A DNA stretch of 64,000 bases. Source: Chthonomonadaceae bacterium (GTDB lineage: Bacteria > Armatimonadota > Fimbriimonadia > Fimbriimonadales > Fimbriimonadaceae). The DNA is taken from assembly GCA_015709495.1 (NCBI GenBank), contig CP054189.1, positions 1,302,001 through 1,366,000 of the forward strand, read 5' to 3'. This document shows, in pieces, positions 49,010-58,745 of this stretch. The position numbers and the translations under genes are program-made. Below the pieces are notes generated by a model. The model saw only the letters and a program-made list of their open reading frames with translations, was not told where the DNA came from and did not search any database. Position 1 is the first letter of the stretch; the number at the start of each line of letters is the position of its first letter.

Positions 49010-49704
49010 TCAAGCGCCTCCGGGAGATCCCGCAGACTGGAGATCGCGTGATCCCCACCTCCCCCCGAACGATCGAGAAGAATCGCGCGGAGGCCAGCGC
49101 CCTTCGCCCCGGTCCAATCGTCGATTCTGTCGTCCCCGATGTGAGTCGCCTCTGCCGCCTCCACGCCAAGCCGATCCAAGGCAATCTGAAACAACCGCGG
49201 GTCGGGCTTTTCCACGCCCTCCTCCAACGAGGCGACCACTTCATCGAAGTACTCTCGGATACCGAGTCGATCGATCACCAGATGGAGCGAATAGTCCCAA
49301 TTGCTGAGGGCCGCCAGCCGGAAGCCTTGGCGTTTGGCCCAGTCGAGCGCCCAAAGCGAGTCCTCGAACAAAGAGAACTGGTCGCACCGGTCTCCGTACA
49401 ACCGCGACCGGGCAATCTCCAGAATCTCGTTCAGGCGCCCCGAACTCTCGCCGACCCCTTCGAGCCAATCGCGCGTGAGTTCGGCCCAGAATCGATCGCA
49501 CGTCGCGCGGTCGCGCAGGAGGTTCAGCTCTTGATACTTGCTCCATCGCGAGCTCAGGAGCCGGGAATAGGCGTCTTGGGCGTGGGTGACCGACGGGAAG
49601 CGCGCGCCCGCCTCTTCGGCGCACTCGACCGCGAACTTCGCGGGCTCCCAGCGAACCGCGATCAGCGTCCCGGCGCAATCAAAAGTCAGAGCGGCTTGGC
49701 CCAT
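48997..49704 (-). CDS. HAD-superfamily hydrolase (HDHD3/REG-2-like)
   Basis: 235 residues. HAD motif I is ALTFDCAGTLIAV, so the second catalytic Asp (DxD) is Ala; motif II is LAALSNWD; the motif III Lys is in EEGVEKPDPRLFQIAL; motif IV is HIGDDRIDDWTGAKGAG. The cap is helical (residues 18-110). Loss of the second Asp is typical of the HDHD3/REG-2-like and phosphonatase-like branches, so ordinary phosphatase activity is uncertain. It overlaps queA by 13 nt and is first in that two-gene unit. Confidence 0.85.
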   Translation of the reverse strand: MGQAALTFDCAGTLIAVRWEPAKFAVECAEEAGARFPSVTHAQDAYSRLLSSRWSKYQELNLLRDRATCDRFWAELTRDWLEGVGESSGRLNEILEIARSRLYGDRCDQFSLFEDSLWALDWAKRQGFRLAALSNWDYSLHLVIDRLGIREYFDEVVASLEEGVEKPDPRLFQIALDRLGVEAAEATHIGDDRIDDWTGAKGAGLRAILLDRSGGGGDHAISSLRDLPEALECRI

Positions 49705-49792
49705 GTTCGAGGGACCATCGTACCGCCCCTAAGGCGAGTCTTGCCGAGGAGATCGTCAAGTACAATAGCAAGCCGAGAGACTTGAAGTGCTT

Positions 49793-50500
49793 ATGAAAAC
49801 GAAACGTTGGCGCTGGCTGGCCGGAATGATGGCCCTATTTGCGATGGCTGCGGGGGCTCAGGACTCGGCAACCCTGCTCCGGGTCGCCAAGAAAGGCGAC
49901 GTGCTGCAATTTGCGCTTAAGGTCAAGATCGAAGCCCCCGGCGCGAGCGTGGTGTTTACGGCCGTCAACACGGAACGGGTGCTCGAAGTCGACGAGAAGG
50001 ACGTGATCACGGTCGAGTCCACCCAGTCGGACGTTCGGCTGCTTCTTAACGGACAGGCGCTTCCCACCAACGAAGACAACGCGGTCGTCGTGAGCAGGGT
50101 CAAGGCGACCGGCGAACAGCTCGAAGTGCGAAGCGCGACGCGGAGCCCGGACGACAGCCGCAGAGGCAACATGACCGCTTTGATTCTGCCCGGGACCCCG
50201 CTCAAAGTCGGGGATCGCTGGTCGCATGACTTCAAGGCCGACCCGAAAACCGGCCAGCGAGAAGCCAAGTCCGAGTACGAGGTGCTCGAACGGACCAACT
50301 TGGGCTCGGCCCAAACGATGGTCGTCGGCTATAAGTTCGCCGAAGTCGGCGGGGATTCGCCTGCGACCGCAACGGGCAAATTCTGGATCAATGTCGTTGA
50401 CGGAACCTTAGTTAAGCTCTCTGCCGACTTGAAGAACGCGCCCATCGAGCAAGCGGGCGGGGCGGTGGACATGACGATCGACCTCAGCCGGATTCTTTAG
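49793..50500 (+). CDS. Unknown secreted protein
   Basis: 235 residues from ATG 49793 (GTG 49787 is an alternative), with a clear signal peptide ([17 protein letters not shown]). The mature part is all-beta in pattern: [65 protein letters not shown]. No family is recognised with certainty; the layout recalls DUF6263-like or lipoprotein-type envelope proteins. A TACAAT at 49761-49766 may be the -10. It converges with tdk, with a 17-nt overlap of the ends. Confidence 0.65.
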   Translation: MKTKRWRWLAGMMALFAMAAGAQDSATLLRVAKKGDVLQFALKVKIEAPGASVVFTAVNTERVLEVDEKDVITVESTQSDVRLLLNGQALPTNEDNAVVVSRVKATGEQLEVRSATRSPDDSRRGNMTALILPGTPLKVGDRWSHDFKADPKTGQREAKSEYEVLERTNLGSAQTMVVGYKFAEVGGDSPATATGKFWINVVDGTLVKLSADLKNAPIEQAGGAVDMTIDLSRIL

Positions 50501-51137
50501 GCAGGACCCGTTTGGCTTGCGCCCAACCTCGATGCTTGGAGGACCGCGGGCGCTCGCCTCTCAGTTTGAAACACCGCCGGCAACGGGCTTCATATCGCTC
50601 GGTGGCGCCCACGAGGATGATGGGATCGTCCGTATGAGCCGGCTTGCCTTCGATCTGCCGGTAGGTGTGGCTCGCCGTCGCGCCGCATTCGACGCAAATG
50701 GCGCGAAGTTTGATCACCTCGTCTGCCACCGCCATTAAGTGGGGCATCGGACCAAACGGCTTGCGCCGAAAATCTTGGTCGAGTCCGGCGCAAATCACCT
50801 CGCGGCCATTGTCGGCGAGGTCGACGGCCAGATCGATCAGCGAAAAGTCGAAGAACTGGGCCTCCTCAACGCAAACCACCTGGGTGTCCGGGTCGATCTT
50901 TGATTCCAGGTCGGCCACGGAAGCCACAGGGATCGCCTCGTGCCGAACTCCCATGTGCGTGACGACCATGGTTTCATGGAAGCGAGAGTCGATCAGCGGC
51001 TTGAACACCTGCACCTTCTTCTTCGCATACAGAGCCCTTCGTGCCAAGCGAATCAACTCTTCGGACTTTCCGGCGAACATGCTGCCACACACGATCGTGA
51101 TTTGCCCAGGCGGCTTGGGGCGAATCTTCAGCGACAC
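50484..51137 (-). CDS. tdk: Thymidine kinase, type II
   Basis: 217 residues from GTG 51137 (GAGG 8 nt upstream); the open frame continues to 51479 but only inside the histidine kinase gene. Motifs: [17 protein letters not shown] (P-loop), the DSRF loop, [11 protein letters not shown] (Walker B and catalytic Glu), [13 protein letters not shown], and zinc-binding cysteines in CVECGA and CRRCF. It phosphorylates thymidine for salvage. A TAGAAT on the minus strand at 51170-51175 is a plausible -10 giving a leader of about 26 nt. Confidence 0.95.
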   Translation of the reverse strand: MSLKIRPKPPGQITIVCGSMFAGKSEELIRLARRALYAKKKVQVFKPLIDSRFHETMVVTHMGVRHEAIPVASVADLESKIDPDTQVVCVEEAQFFDFSLIDLAVDLADNGREVICAGLDQDFRRKPFGPMPHLMAVADEVIKLRAICVECGATASHTYRQIEGKPAHTDDPIILVGATERYEARCRRCFKLRGERPRSSKHRGWAQAKRVLPKESG

Positions 51138-51169
51138 GGCGTGAGCCTCGGTCTGGTAGTGTGCATGGC

Positions 51170-53356
51170 TTATTCTAACGGACTGGGGGGCGTCGCCTGG
51201 TTGTCGTCGGACCCCAACTCGAAGAAGAACGTCGCCCCCTCGCCGCTTCCGGAAGACGCCCAGACGGTCCCGCCATGCCTCTCGACGACCCGTTGTACCG
51301 TGGCGAGGCCCACCCCAGATCCGGGAAAGTCCGACGAGTCGTGGAGCCGTTCGAATGGCCGGAAGAGCTTGTCGGCGTAGCGAGGGTCGAACCCCACGCC
51401 GTTGTCCTTGACGAAGTACACCCTGCGCCCCTTCGACTCCGTTACGCCGAATTCGATCAGCGGCTGCTCCACCTGGCACGAAAACTTGGCAGCGTTGGAG
51501 AGCAGGTTCTCGACCAGCGATCTCAGGAGGTCCGGGTCGCCGTGCGCAAGGACGTCGGGCTCGATTCGGAATCGGAGGTCTCGGTACGGCCTGAGGGCCA
51601 TCAGGTGGGCGGCGACGTCCTCGGCGATCGCCGACAAGTCCACGTCCTCCTTGCTGATTTCGGTTCGAGAGACCCTTGACAGCTTCAACATCCCGTCGAC
51701 CAACCTCGAAAGGCGCTGGGCGGACTGCTCGATGCGGTCGAGAGAGTCGATCGTCATGGGCTCGACCTGGGTCGAACTGTCCTCCTTGATGAGGCCGGCG
51801 AGGAGGCTGATGGCGCGGATCGGCTCGCGGAGGTCGTGGGCAACGGTGTAGGTAAACGACTCGAGGTCGCTCACGGTTCGCTGCAAATCGCTCGTGCGCT
51901 CGCGGACCCGCGCCTCGAGTTCGGAGTTCAGCGAGCGAATCCGCCTCTCCGACTCCTTCCGCTCGGTGATATCATGGAGGATGCCCAGCGAGCCAATGAC
52001 CCTTTGCGCAGATTCATCCAGAACGGGAATCGCATCGTCCTGCAACCAACGGACCGTTCCGTCGGGGTGGCGAACGGCGAACTCCCCGTGCCAGCGCGGA
52101 AGCTTGCCCGTTCGGTAGAGCTTGGCCCTCGACTGAAGCTCTTCCTGCGTGGTTTGCCCCCCGTCGTAGGTGTAATGGGCGATCGTCCCCATCGTTTTCC
52201 AGTCGAGTTGGGAAGCGGGAACGCCCACAAGCGCTTCGATCCCTTCCCCCAAGAACTCATAGTGCCCTTCGCGGTCGGTGGGATCGTCGGGGTTGTCGTA
52301 TCTCAATCGGTACGGCACGCCTTTGGTGGCTTCGATGGCGCTCCGATAGAGCAGTTCTGAGTTGGCGAGGACTTCGCGCATGGCCTCGCTCCGTTGGAGC
52401 TCTTCCTTGATGAAGAGGGTCTTTTTGACCACCTGCCGCCGGATGGTGTAGTACCAGGCCGCTGCGACGAGGAGCGCGCCGCCGACGGGGAGCAGAAGCC
52501 AGTAGGCCAGGGGAGGGGTCGCTGTAGACGCGGTGTTCTTCTTGGGGAAGACTGAGCCCCACAGCCGGTCGTATTGGCCCGAGGTCAGTATTTTCCCGAG
52601 CGCCAGGTCAAGCGTGCGGGCAAGGTCCGTGTCGCCTTTTCGCACAGCAAAGCAGAGGCGTCCTCGGAAAAGCAAGGCCCGACTAGGGGTGACATCGAGG
52701 GGCTCTCGATGGCTATTCCATTCATTGCCGATCAGCAGGGGGGCGATCGCGCAATCTCCCTCCCCCTGGGCGAGTCGGCGGAGGGTCTCTGGCTCGCTTT
52801 CTACCGGAATCAGATCGTCCGCATAGCCGAGACGGACCATCTCCTCGTGAACGAGACTCCTTTCTTCGACGAGTATCTTGCGCCCCTTGAAGTCCTCCAG
52901 TGCCGTGCCCGAGTCCAGACCCCGTACATAGATTCCGTACAGAACGTCCATGTGCGCACGCGTGAATTCTACGCTCTTTGCACGCTCTTCGGACCACAAC
53001 ATTCCCGCAAGCGCGTCTATTTCACCCCTTTCAAACTGCTCGCGGATTTCCGCCCACGACCCATGGACGAATTGGGCCCTGATCCCGGCGATGCGGGCAG
53101 CTTCCCGAAACATTTCTACATCCCATCCAGCAACCTCGCCTGTTGGGTCCAGGTATTCGAACGGAGGGTAGTCCTTGTTGACGCCAACTGTGACGATTCG
53201 GGAGACCGGCGCGGACGGAGGCTGCCCCTGAGCCCCCAAGATTCCGCTCAGGGCAAGTCCCAGCGCCAGCGGGATCCACCGAAGGAGGCAAGTCGCCCCC
53301 TTCGAGCGGAAAGAGCCTCCGCTACCGGCCCCGGTCCCTCTGGCGTATCGTTTCAA
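51170..53356 (-). CDS. Sensor histidine kinase with periplasmic solute-binding domain and PAS
   Basis: 728 residues: signal/TM near 25-43, a bacterial solute-binding (SBP_bac_3) sensor domain (about 53-268, [19 protein letters not shown]), a TM helix (283-303), a PAS/PAC domain (about 335-467, [20 protein letters not shown]), and a coiled linker. The HisKA domain has phospho-acceptor His507 ([13 protein letters not shown]), and the HATPase has [20 protein letters not shown] and [10 protein letters not shown]. Sensor domains like this bind amino acids or similar small solutes. The start is TTG 53356 with a GATACT hexamer 8 nt upstream. No response regulator gene is adjacent, so it is an orphan. 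Confidence 0.92.
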   Translation of the reverse strand: MKRYARGTGAGSGGSFRSKGATCLLRWIPLALGLALSGILGAQGQPPSAPVSRIVTVGVNKDYPPFEYLDPTGEVAGWDVEMFREAARIAGIRAQFVHGSWAEIREQFERGEIDALAGMLWSEERAKSVEFTRAHMDVLYGIYVRGLDSGTALEDFKGRKILVEERSLVHEEMVRLGYADDLIPVESEPETLRRLAQGEGDCAIAPLLIGNEWNSHREPLDVTPSRALLFRGRLCFAVRKGDTDLARTLDLALGKILTSGQYDRLWGSVFPKKNTASTATPPLAYWLLLPVGGALLVAAAWYYTIRRQVVKKTLFIKEELQRSEAMREVLANSELLYRSAIEATKGVPYRLRYDNPDDPTDREGHYEFLGEGIEALVGVPASQLDWKTMGTIAHYTYDGGQTTQEELQSRAKLYRTGKLPRWHGEFAVRHPDGTVRWLQDDAIPVLDESAQRVIGSLGILHDITERKESERRIRSLNSELEARVRERTSDLQRTVSDLESFTYTVAHDLREPIRAISLLAGLIKEDSSTQVEPMTIDSLDRIEQSAQRLSRLVDGMLKLSRVSRTEISKEDVDLSAIAEDVAAHLMALRPYRDLRFRIEPDVLAHGDPDLLRSLVENLLSNAAKFSCQVEQPLIEFGVTESKGRRVYFVKDNGVGFDPRYADKLFRPFERLHDSSDFPGSGVGLATVQRVVERHGGTVWASSGSGEGATFFFELGSDDNQATPPSPLE

Positions 53357-53410
53357 TAACTCTCAGTATCCACTAAGATGGGCCCCCAGCCCCGCCCGTT
53401 GGCTACCGTC

Positions 53411-53416
53411 TACAAT
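53411..53416 (+). promoter_or_regulatory. -10 element (TACAAT) 7 nt before ATG
   Basis: TACAAT ends 7 nt before the ATG at 53424, the same leaderless geometry as at ribBA. There is no Shine-Dalgarno sequence in the gap. Confidence 0.5.
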
Positions 53417-53423
53417 CGAAGCC

Positions 53424-54413
53424 ATGCGTCGGGTGGATGTGACGATTGTGGGCGGCGGGCCGGTGGGACTGTTCGCGGCCTTTTACGCGGGCATGAGAGG
53501 GATGAGCGTTCGGATCCTCGACAGCCTCGAAGAGCTTGGCGGGCAACTCGTCGCGCTGTACCCCGAAAAGTACGTCTACGACATGCCGGGGTTTCCGAAG
53601 ATCTTGGCGAAGGACCTCGCCTCCGAAATGATCGCCCAAGGGAGCGCGTTTTCCCCTGAGACGGTCCTAGGGGTGACTGCGGAAACCCTCCACGAGGAGT
53701 CGGAGGGATACGCGGTCGTGACGCAGGACGGAAGGCGCTGGCCCACCCGGACGGTGATCGTTTCAGCGGGGGCGGGGGCGTTCAGCCCCACGAAGCTCGG
53801 AGTCGACCGCGAGGGGGAGTTCGAAGGGCGAGGGCTTTCGTATGGGGTCAGGCGCACCGAGGACTTTCGCGGCCAGCGCGTGGCGATCGTGGGGGGCGGC
53901 GACAGCGCGTTCGACTGGTGCCTCCACCTCCATCCGGTGGCCCGCTCCGTGACCCTCATCCATCGGCGCGACCAGTTCCGAGCCCACGAAGAGTCGGTTA
54001 GGCGCGTTCGAGAGAGCGGAGTCGAGATGAAGCTGTGGCGCACGGTCCAAGCGCTGCGAGGGGAGGGGCGGATTCAAGAGATCGAGATGGAGAACTCTCA
54101 AACGGGAGAAAGGGAGATTCTCCCTGTCGACGCCATGGTGGTGACGATTGGATTCAAATCCTCGCTGGGCCCGCTCAAGGATTGGGGTCTGGGGATCACG
54201 CGGAACCAGATCGAGGTTCATCCCACGACCTTCGAGACGTGCCGAAAGGGCGTGTTCGCGGTCGGCGACGTGTGCGCGTATGAGAACAAGCTCAAGCTGA
54301 TCGCCACGGGAGTCGGCGAGGCCGTTACCGCCGTTTGCGTCGCCAAGACGTACCTCGATCCCGGAGCGAAGCTGTTTCCCGGCCACAGTTCGGACATGGA
54401 CTTGGGGCTTTAG
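53424..54413 (+). CDS. Ferredoxin-NADP+ reductase, thioredoxin reductase-like type
   Basis: 329 residues. FAD is bound by IVGGGPVGLFAAFYAG and VGDVCAYENKLKLIATGVGE, and NADPH by AIVGGGDSAFDWCL. The CxxC of thioredoxin reductase is absent from the NADPH domain, and the N-terminal GGQLVALYPEKYVYDMPGFP is that of the YumC-type FNR. It exchanges electrons between NADPH and ferredoxin or flavodoxin. It converges with motB, with a 4-nt overlap of the ends. Confidence 0.93.
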   Translation: MRRVDVTIVGGGPVGLFAAFYAGMRGMSVRILDSLEELGGQLVALYPEKYVYDMPGFPKILAKDLASEMIAQGSAFSPETVLGVTAETLHEESEGYAVVTQDGRRWPTRTVIVSAGAGAFSPTKLGVDREGEFEGRGLSYGVRRTEDFRGQRVAIVGGGDSAFDWCLHLHPVARSVTLIHRRDQFRAHEESVRRVRESGVEMKLWRTVQALRGEGRIQEIEMENSQTGEREILPVDAMVVTIGFKSSLGPLKDWGLGITRNQIEVHPTTFETCRKGVFAVGDVCAYENKLKLIATGVGEAVTAVCVAKTYLDPGAKLFPGHSSDMDLGL

Positions 54414-55297
54414 GGCAAGCGTCCTTCGGTGACCTTATCGCGGAGGTTCGGGGCGAGCGAGACGGGGTCGCGAAATTTGGCTTCGAGGCCGGCCTTGAGT
54501 TGCGTCTTGGGCAAGGGCTGGGCCCAGTCTGCGTCGGCCGCAAAGGGCAGAAGGACCGTCACGCGCCGGTTGGAGTAGTGCAGCGGGTCTTCAGGGACGC
54601 GCAGCTTCGTGTCGGCAAAACCCCTGACTTCCTGGAATTGATCGAGGGCGACGCCGGAGCTTGAGAGCGCCTTGCGCAGGGCCGACGCCCGGTCCGTGCT
54701 CAGTTCGAGGTTCGTGTAGTTGAGGCCTGCGTACTGCGCCGCGTCGGTGTGGCCTTCGATGACTAGGGTCCGGTTCGACTGGGCGAGGATCGGGCCCACC
54801 GTTCGAATGAGTTCCATCGCCTTGGGACGGATGATGTCTCTGCCGGTTTCGAAGAACACGTCGCCCGCGGCCTCGATGAACTCGATTTGAAGGCCCTCCG
54901 GGGTGATCTTCAACTCGACGTGCGTGGCGAGTTCTTGCAGCCTATCGTCGCCCTTGAGAGACTCCGAAATCTGAGCTTCGAGTTGTTTGAGCGCAAAGGT
55001 CTCGGACTCCATCACGTCGGGGCCGTGGCGCTTGGCTTGGCCGGGCTTAGGCGCGGGGGAGCCGGGAAGCGTGAACGGGCTCTGGCTCTTGGGCGGGTTC
55101 TTTACAAACCCAAGTGGGTCGTTGAAGTACCCCTGCACCATCGATCTCGTCTCGGCGTCCATTCCCATGATCCACATCACCATGAAGAACGCCATCATCG
55201 CAGTGACGAAGTCGGCGTAGGCGACCTTCCACGAGCCGCCGTGGTGGGCGTGGGCCTCCTGCTTCTTCTTCTTGACGATGATGGGGGTATCGGCCAC
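54410..55297 (-). CDS. motB: Flagellar motor stator protein MotB
   Basis: 295 residues: a short cytosolic N-terminus (IIVKKKKQEAHAHHGGSWKV), a single membrane helix with the proton-carrying Asp29 (AYADFVTAMMAFFMVMWIMG), a plug-like segment (SMVQGYFNDPLGF) and a C-terminal OmpA-like peptidoglycan-binding domain (IEGHTDAAQYAG; LSTDRASALRKAL; NRRVTVLL). With MotA it forms the proton-driven stator. It follows motA by 3 nt. No flagellar structural genes are in the window; ExbB/TolQ-like systems lack the OmpA part, so MotB is the better call. Confidence 0.93.
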   Translation of the reverse strand: MADTPIIVKKKKQEAHAHHGGSWKVAYADFVTAMMAFFMVMWIMGMDAETRSMVQGYFNDPLGFVKNPPKSQSPFTLPGSPAPKPGQAKRHGPDVMESETFALKQLEAQISESLKGDDRLQELATHVELKITPEGLQIEFIEAAGDVFFETGRDIIRPKAMELIRTVGPILAQSNRTLVIEGHTDAAQYAGLNYTNLELSTDRASALRKALSSSGVALDQFQEVRGFADTKLRVPEDPLHYSNRRVTVLLPFAADADWAQPLPKTQLKAGLEAKFRDPVSLAPNLRDKVTEGRLP

Positions 55298-55300
55298 CGT

Positions 55301-56158
55301 TTACGCCGCCTTTTCCTTGACCGAGGTCTCCATCTCGACGAAGCCGGGGCGCACGCGGGGATCGATGTTGCGGCGGGCGAACTCGACGCAGGTGATGGGC
55401 GATTCTCCCCTCGCGAAGCTGAACAGGGCGTAGCGAATGCAGTTGAGGTATTGCCCCTCCGACTTGAACCTGAGGTCGAGCGCGTTGGCCATCGGTCCGA
55501 ACACGCCGTACGCGAGCAGAATCCCGAGGAACGTTCCCACAAGCGCGGCGGCGACCGATTGGCCGATGGCTGCGGCCTCGCCCCCGATCTTGCCCATCGT
55601 GATGATGACGCCGAGTACGGCGGCCACGATGCCGAACCCCGGCATGGCGTCGCCGACCGTCTGAATCGCGGTGACGTTCCTGTGCTCCTCTTGGTGGGCC
55701 GTCTCCAGGTCAATCTCCATCATTTCGGAGAGGTCGTGGGGGCCGACAGCGCCGGTCAGAATGACCTTCATGGTGTCGGCGAGGAAGGCGACCGCGTGGT
55801 GGTTGGCGAGGAAAGTGGGGTACTTCTTGATGATGTCGCTGTCTTCGGGGCGCTCGATGTGGGGCTCCAGTCCGAGCAGTCCCTCCTTCCGGGCGACGTT
55901 GAAGAGCTGATACATCATCTTGAGAAGATCGATGTACGCGGTTTTCGTGTAGGGGTCGGGTTTGAGGAGGCTCATCACGGCCTTGATGACGCGCTTGAAC
56001 CCCTCCATGCCATTGGCGGCGATCAGCGAGCCCACCGCCGCGCCGATCAAGATCACGAACTCGTTGATCTGGATCAGCACGCCGATGTTGCCGTCGTGCA
56101 TCACGTAGCCTACGATCGTGGCCACGAGCACGATCGCGATGCCGATAAACGTAAACAT
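55301..56158 (-). CDS. motA: Flagellar motor stator protein MotA
   Basis: 285 residues with four membrane helices: residues 1-22, about 28-50, then about 170-195 and 200-225 (GFGIVAAVLGVIITMGKIGG; ALVGTFLGILLAYGVFGPMA). The long cytosolic loop (about 60-165) carries the charged residues that contact FliG. It sits directly upstream of motB; GGGCGGA precedes the ATG. A divergent gap of 158 nt separates it from mutL, with a TACAAT for mutL at 56280-56285. Confidence 0.93.
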   Translation of the reverse strand: MFTFIGIAIVLVATIVGYVMHDGNIGVLIQINEFVILIGAAVGSLIAANGMEGFKRVIKAVMSLLKPDPYTKTAYIDLLKMMYQLFNVARKEGLLGLEPHIERPEDSDIIKKYPTFLANHHAVAFLADTMKVILTGAVGPHDLSEMMEIDLETAHQEEHRNVTAIQTVGDAMPGFGIVAAVLGVIITMGKIGGEAAAIGQSVAAALVGTFLGILLAYGVFGPMANALDLRFKSEGQYLNCIRYALFSFARGESPITCVEFARRNIDPRVRPGFVEMETSVKEKAA

Positions 56159-56316
56159 TCCGCCCTTTTTGCCCCTATTCTCGCGTCGCGATCGAACCCG
56201 ACGACCTACCCTGTTTATTCCACCCTTGCGGCCAGAAACCCAAGTGGGTTTTCCACCGAGAGCCGCGGAGAAACGGGGCTACAATCCGTATATCGGCGTC
56301 GTCTGACTGAATACAC

Positions 56317-58215
56317 ATGCCCACGGCAGCTTCCTCGCCCCGAATTCGCCTGCTCGACTCCGCCACGATCGACCAGATCGCCGCGGGCGAAGTCGTCGAG
56401 CGCCCGGCTTCGGTGGTGAAGGAGCTTTGCGAGAACGCACTGGATGCCGGAGCGCGGCGCATCGAAGTTGAGATCCACGGAGCCGGTACGAAGAGAATCG
56501 CCGTTCGCGACGACGGGGCCGGAATGGGGCCGGATGAAGTGAGGCTGGCGGTGCAGCGGCACGCAACCTCGAAGCTCTCCCGCTCGGCGGACTTGTGGAG
56601 CGTCCGGACTCTGGGGTTCCGGGGCGAGGCCTTGCCTTCGATCCTGTCAGTGTCGCGTTTCAGCCTCTCGTCGGGGGCGGAAGGGGGCCTGAGGTATCGG
56701 GTCGAGTACGAAGGCCCCAGGCTGAGGCACGAGGGACCGGAACCTGGGCCGAAGGGAACCGAAGTCGTGGTGGACGACCTCTTCTTCAACACCCCTGCTC
56801 GGCTGAAGTTCTTGCGTTCGCCTACGACCGAACTGAACGCATGCACCGAAGTGGTGTCTCGCCTCGCGCTCGCCTACCCAGACGTGCGGTTCACGCTGAC
56901 TCACGACGGGCGCACGGTGCTTACGACGGAGGGCTCCGGCGATCTGCTCACGACGATCGGCTCGGTTTGGGGCCGTGAACTGGCCAAGGGCCTGGCTGAA
57001 ATCGAAGCGGACGTTGCGGGCGTGCGGGTGCGGGGGTTCGTCAGCCCGCCCCACCTCACGAAGAGCACGAGGGCGTTTCAGTACGTCGCGGTGAACTCGC
57101 GCCCGGTGAAGACGCGAACGCTGACGGCGGCTGTGGATCAGGCGTACCGCTCGCTCGCGCCCGATCGCAGATTTCCGGTCGTACTGCTCAACCTCGATGT
57201 CGACCCCAGCCGAATCGACGTGAACGTCTCGCCGACCAAGACGGAAGTCCGCTTTCAGCAAGAGGGCCAAGCCTTCGACTCGGTGTACCACGCGATTCGG
57301 GACGGCCTGATGCTCCACGGGATGATTCCAAGCGCGGCCACGATCGCCACGGTGAACGAGGCGCTGGCTTCGTCTCGCGCCCCCGAAGCTCCTGCTGGAA
57401 GCTACGGGGGACGGGGCTTGGGGGGATGGTCTGAGGCGGAGGCTCGGCTCTTCGAGGCGGCGATTCGGTCTCAAATGCCTCTGCCCAGCGTCCCGTCGTC
57501 CACGAGCGCTTCGGGAGATTCGGTGTCCTCCGCCGAGCTCGATGCGCGAGCCCCCGAGTCGCCCGACCCGTTTGTGAGCGCTGGGGAGGGGGTTCCGGGG
57601 GCGCTGGCGGGGTCCCAACTTCCTTTTGGCCACCTTTTGGAGGACCTGCGCGTGATCGGCCAGGCGATGGACACCTTCATCATCGCCGAGTGCCGGCATG
57701 GCCTCGTCATCGTGGACCAGCACGTTGCCCACGAACGGGTCTTGTATGAGTACCTTTGCGGCCTGAAGGGGCCGTCTTCGATTGAGAAACAGGGTCTCTT
57801 GACGCCAGAGACGCTCGAACTGGATCGCCGGGCGTCGTTCGCCCTCACCGAGCGCATCGACGATATTCGGTCGGTCGGGTTCGAGATCGAGCCTTTCGGG
57901 GGGGATTCCTTCCTCGTGCGGGCGGTTCCGGCGGCCCTGCGAAGGAAGAACGCCCTGAGGGTTCTCCGCGACCTCGCCGAGGAACTCGCCGAGTCCCCCG
58001 ACGCGACTCGTCCCACGCCCAGCCGGGAGCAAGTGTGGATCATGAGCGCCTGCCGGATGGCGGTGAAGGCGGGCGACAGTTTGAGCCTTGCGGAGATGGA
58101 GAAGCTGCTTCTCGACCTGGCGACCACGGAAAATCCCTACCTGTGCCCTCACGGACGGCCGATCACGATCACCCTCAGCATCGCCGACCTGCTCCGCAAG
58201 TTCAAAAGGACCTGA
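56317..58215 (+). CDS. mutL: DNA mismatch repair protein MutL
   Basis: 632 residues. The GHKL ATPase N-terminus is canonical: IDQIAAGEVVERPASVVKEL, ENALDAGA, RDDGAGM, HATSKL and TLGFRGEALPSI. The linker (about 345-440) is Ser/Pro-rich. The C-terminal dimerisation domain has the metal-dependent endonuclease motif DQHVAHERVLYE, plus ACRMAVKAGD and CPHGRP, so this MutL nicks DNA itself, as in bacteria without MutH. It is followed by ruvC after 3 nt. MutS is not in the window. Confidence 0.96.
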   Translation: MPTAASSPRIRLLDSATIDQIAAGEVVERPASVVKELCENALDAGARRIEVEIHGAGTKRIAVRDDGAGMGPDEVRLAVQRHATSKLSRSADLWSVRTLGFRGEALPSILSVSRFSLSSGAEGGLRYRVEYEGPRLRHEGPEPGPKGTEVVVDDLFFNTPARLKFLRSPTTELNACTEVVSRLALAYPDVRFTLTHDGRTVLTTEGSGDLLTTIGSVWGRELAKGLAEIEADVAGVRVRGFVSPPHLTKSTRAFQYVAVNSRPVKTRTLTAAVDQAYRSLAPDRRFPVVLLNLDVDPSRIDVNVSPTKTEVRFQQEGQAFDSVYHAIRDGLMLHGMIPSAATIATVNEALASSRAPEAPAGSYGGRGLGGWSEAEARLFEAAIRSQMPLPSVPSSTSASGDSVSSAELDARAPESPDPFVSAGEGVPGALAGSQLPFGHLLEDLRVIGQAMDTFIIAECRHGLVIVDQHVAHERVLYEYLCGLKGPSSIEKQGLLTPETLELDRRASFALTERIDDIRSVGFEIEPFGGDSFLVRAVPAALRRKNALRVLRDLAEELAESPDATRPTPSREQVWIMSACRMAVKAGDSLSLAEMEKLLLDLATTENPYLCPHGRPITITLSIADLLRKFKRT

Positions 58216-58218
58216 CCC

Positions 58219-58719
58219 ATGGTGATCCTCGGCATCGATCCTGGGTACGAAAGAATGGGGTTTGGCTGCATCCTCAAGACGGGTTCGACCGTTCGGCACC
58301 TTGCGAGCGGAACGATCCAGACCCCTCGGATCGGGTTGGCCGAGCGGCTGAAGGTCATTCACGCCGAGATCGAACGCTTGATCGCGGAGCACCAGCCCGA
58401 TGTGTTGGCGGTGGAGAAGCTGATCTTCGCGGCCAACAAGACCACGGCGTTCGATGTGGCGAAGGCGGTGGGCGTGGTGCTGCTGGCGGCGAGCGAGCGG
58501 GGAATCGAGGTCAGCGAGTTTTCGCCGCCCGAGGTGAAGCAATCGGTGGTGGGCTTTGGCGCGGCGGAGAAAAAGCAGGTGCAATTCATGGTGGCGAAGC
58601 TGCTCGGCCTGAAGGAAGCGCCCAAGCCGGACGACGCTGCCGACGCGCTGGCCGTGGCGATTTGCTGCTCGTTCAAGCGCCCTCTAACCCGTCCGCTCAC
58701 GGCTCGGGATCCGGGGTAG
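58219..58719 (+). CDS. ruvC: Crossover junction endodeoxyribonuclease RuvC
   Basis: 166 residues with the four acidic catalytic residues: Asp7 (LGIDPGYERMGFG), Glu in VLAVEKLIF, and the Asp pair near residues 138-142 in PKPDDAADALAVA. It resolves Holliday junctions with RuvAB. It starts 3 nt after mutL, so repair and recombination genes form one operon. The C-terminus is slightly extended with a basic tail. Confidence 0.95.
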   Translation: MVILGIDPGYERMGFGCILKTGSTVRHLASGTIQTPRIGLAERLKVIHAEIERLIAEHQPDVLAVEKLIFAANKTTAFDVAKAVGVVLLAASERGIEVSEFSPPEVKQSVVGFGAAEKKQVQFMVAKLLGLKEAPKPDDAADALAVAICCSFKRPLTRPLTARDPG

Positions 58720-58745
58720 CTCCCCGCCGTTTCCGCTGGGGCCGA

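Noticed and set aside
54887..56419. A 510-codon plus-strand frame across motAB
   Set aside because: The translation is His/Asp/Val-rich shadow sequence; the minus strand encodes MotA and MotB with all key residues.
56647..58584. A 645-codon open frame antisense to mutL and ruvC
   Set aside because: Its Arg/His-rich translation matches nothing, and the plus strand encodes complete MutL and RuvC.
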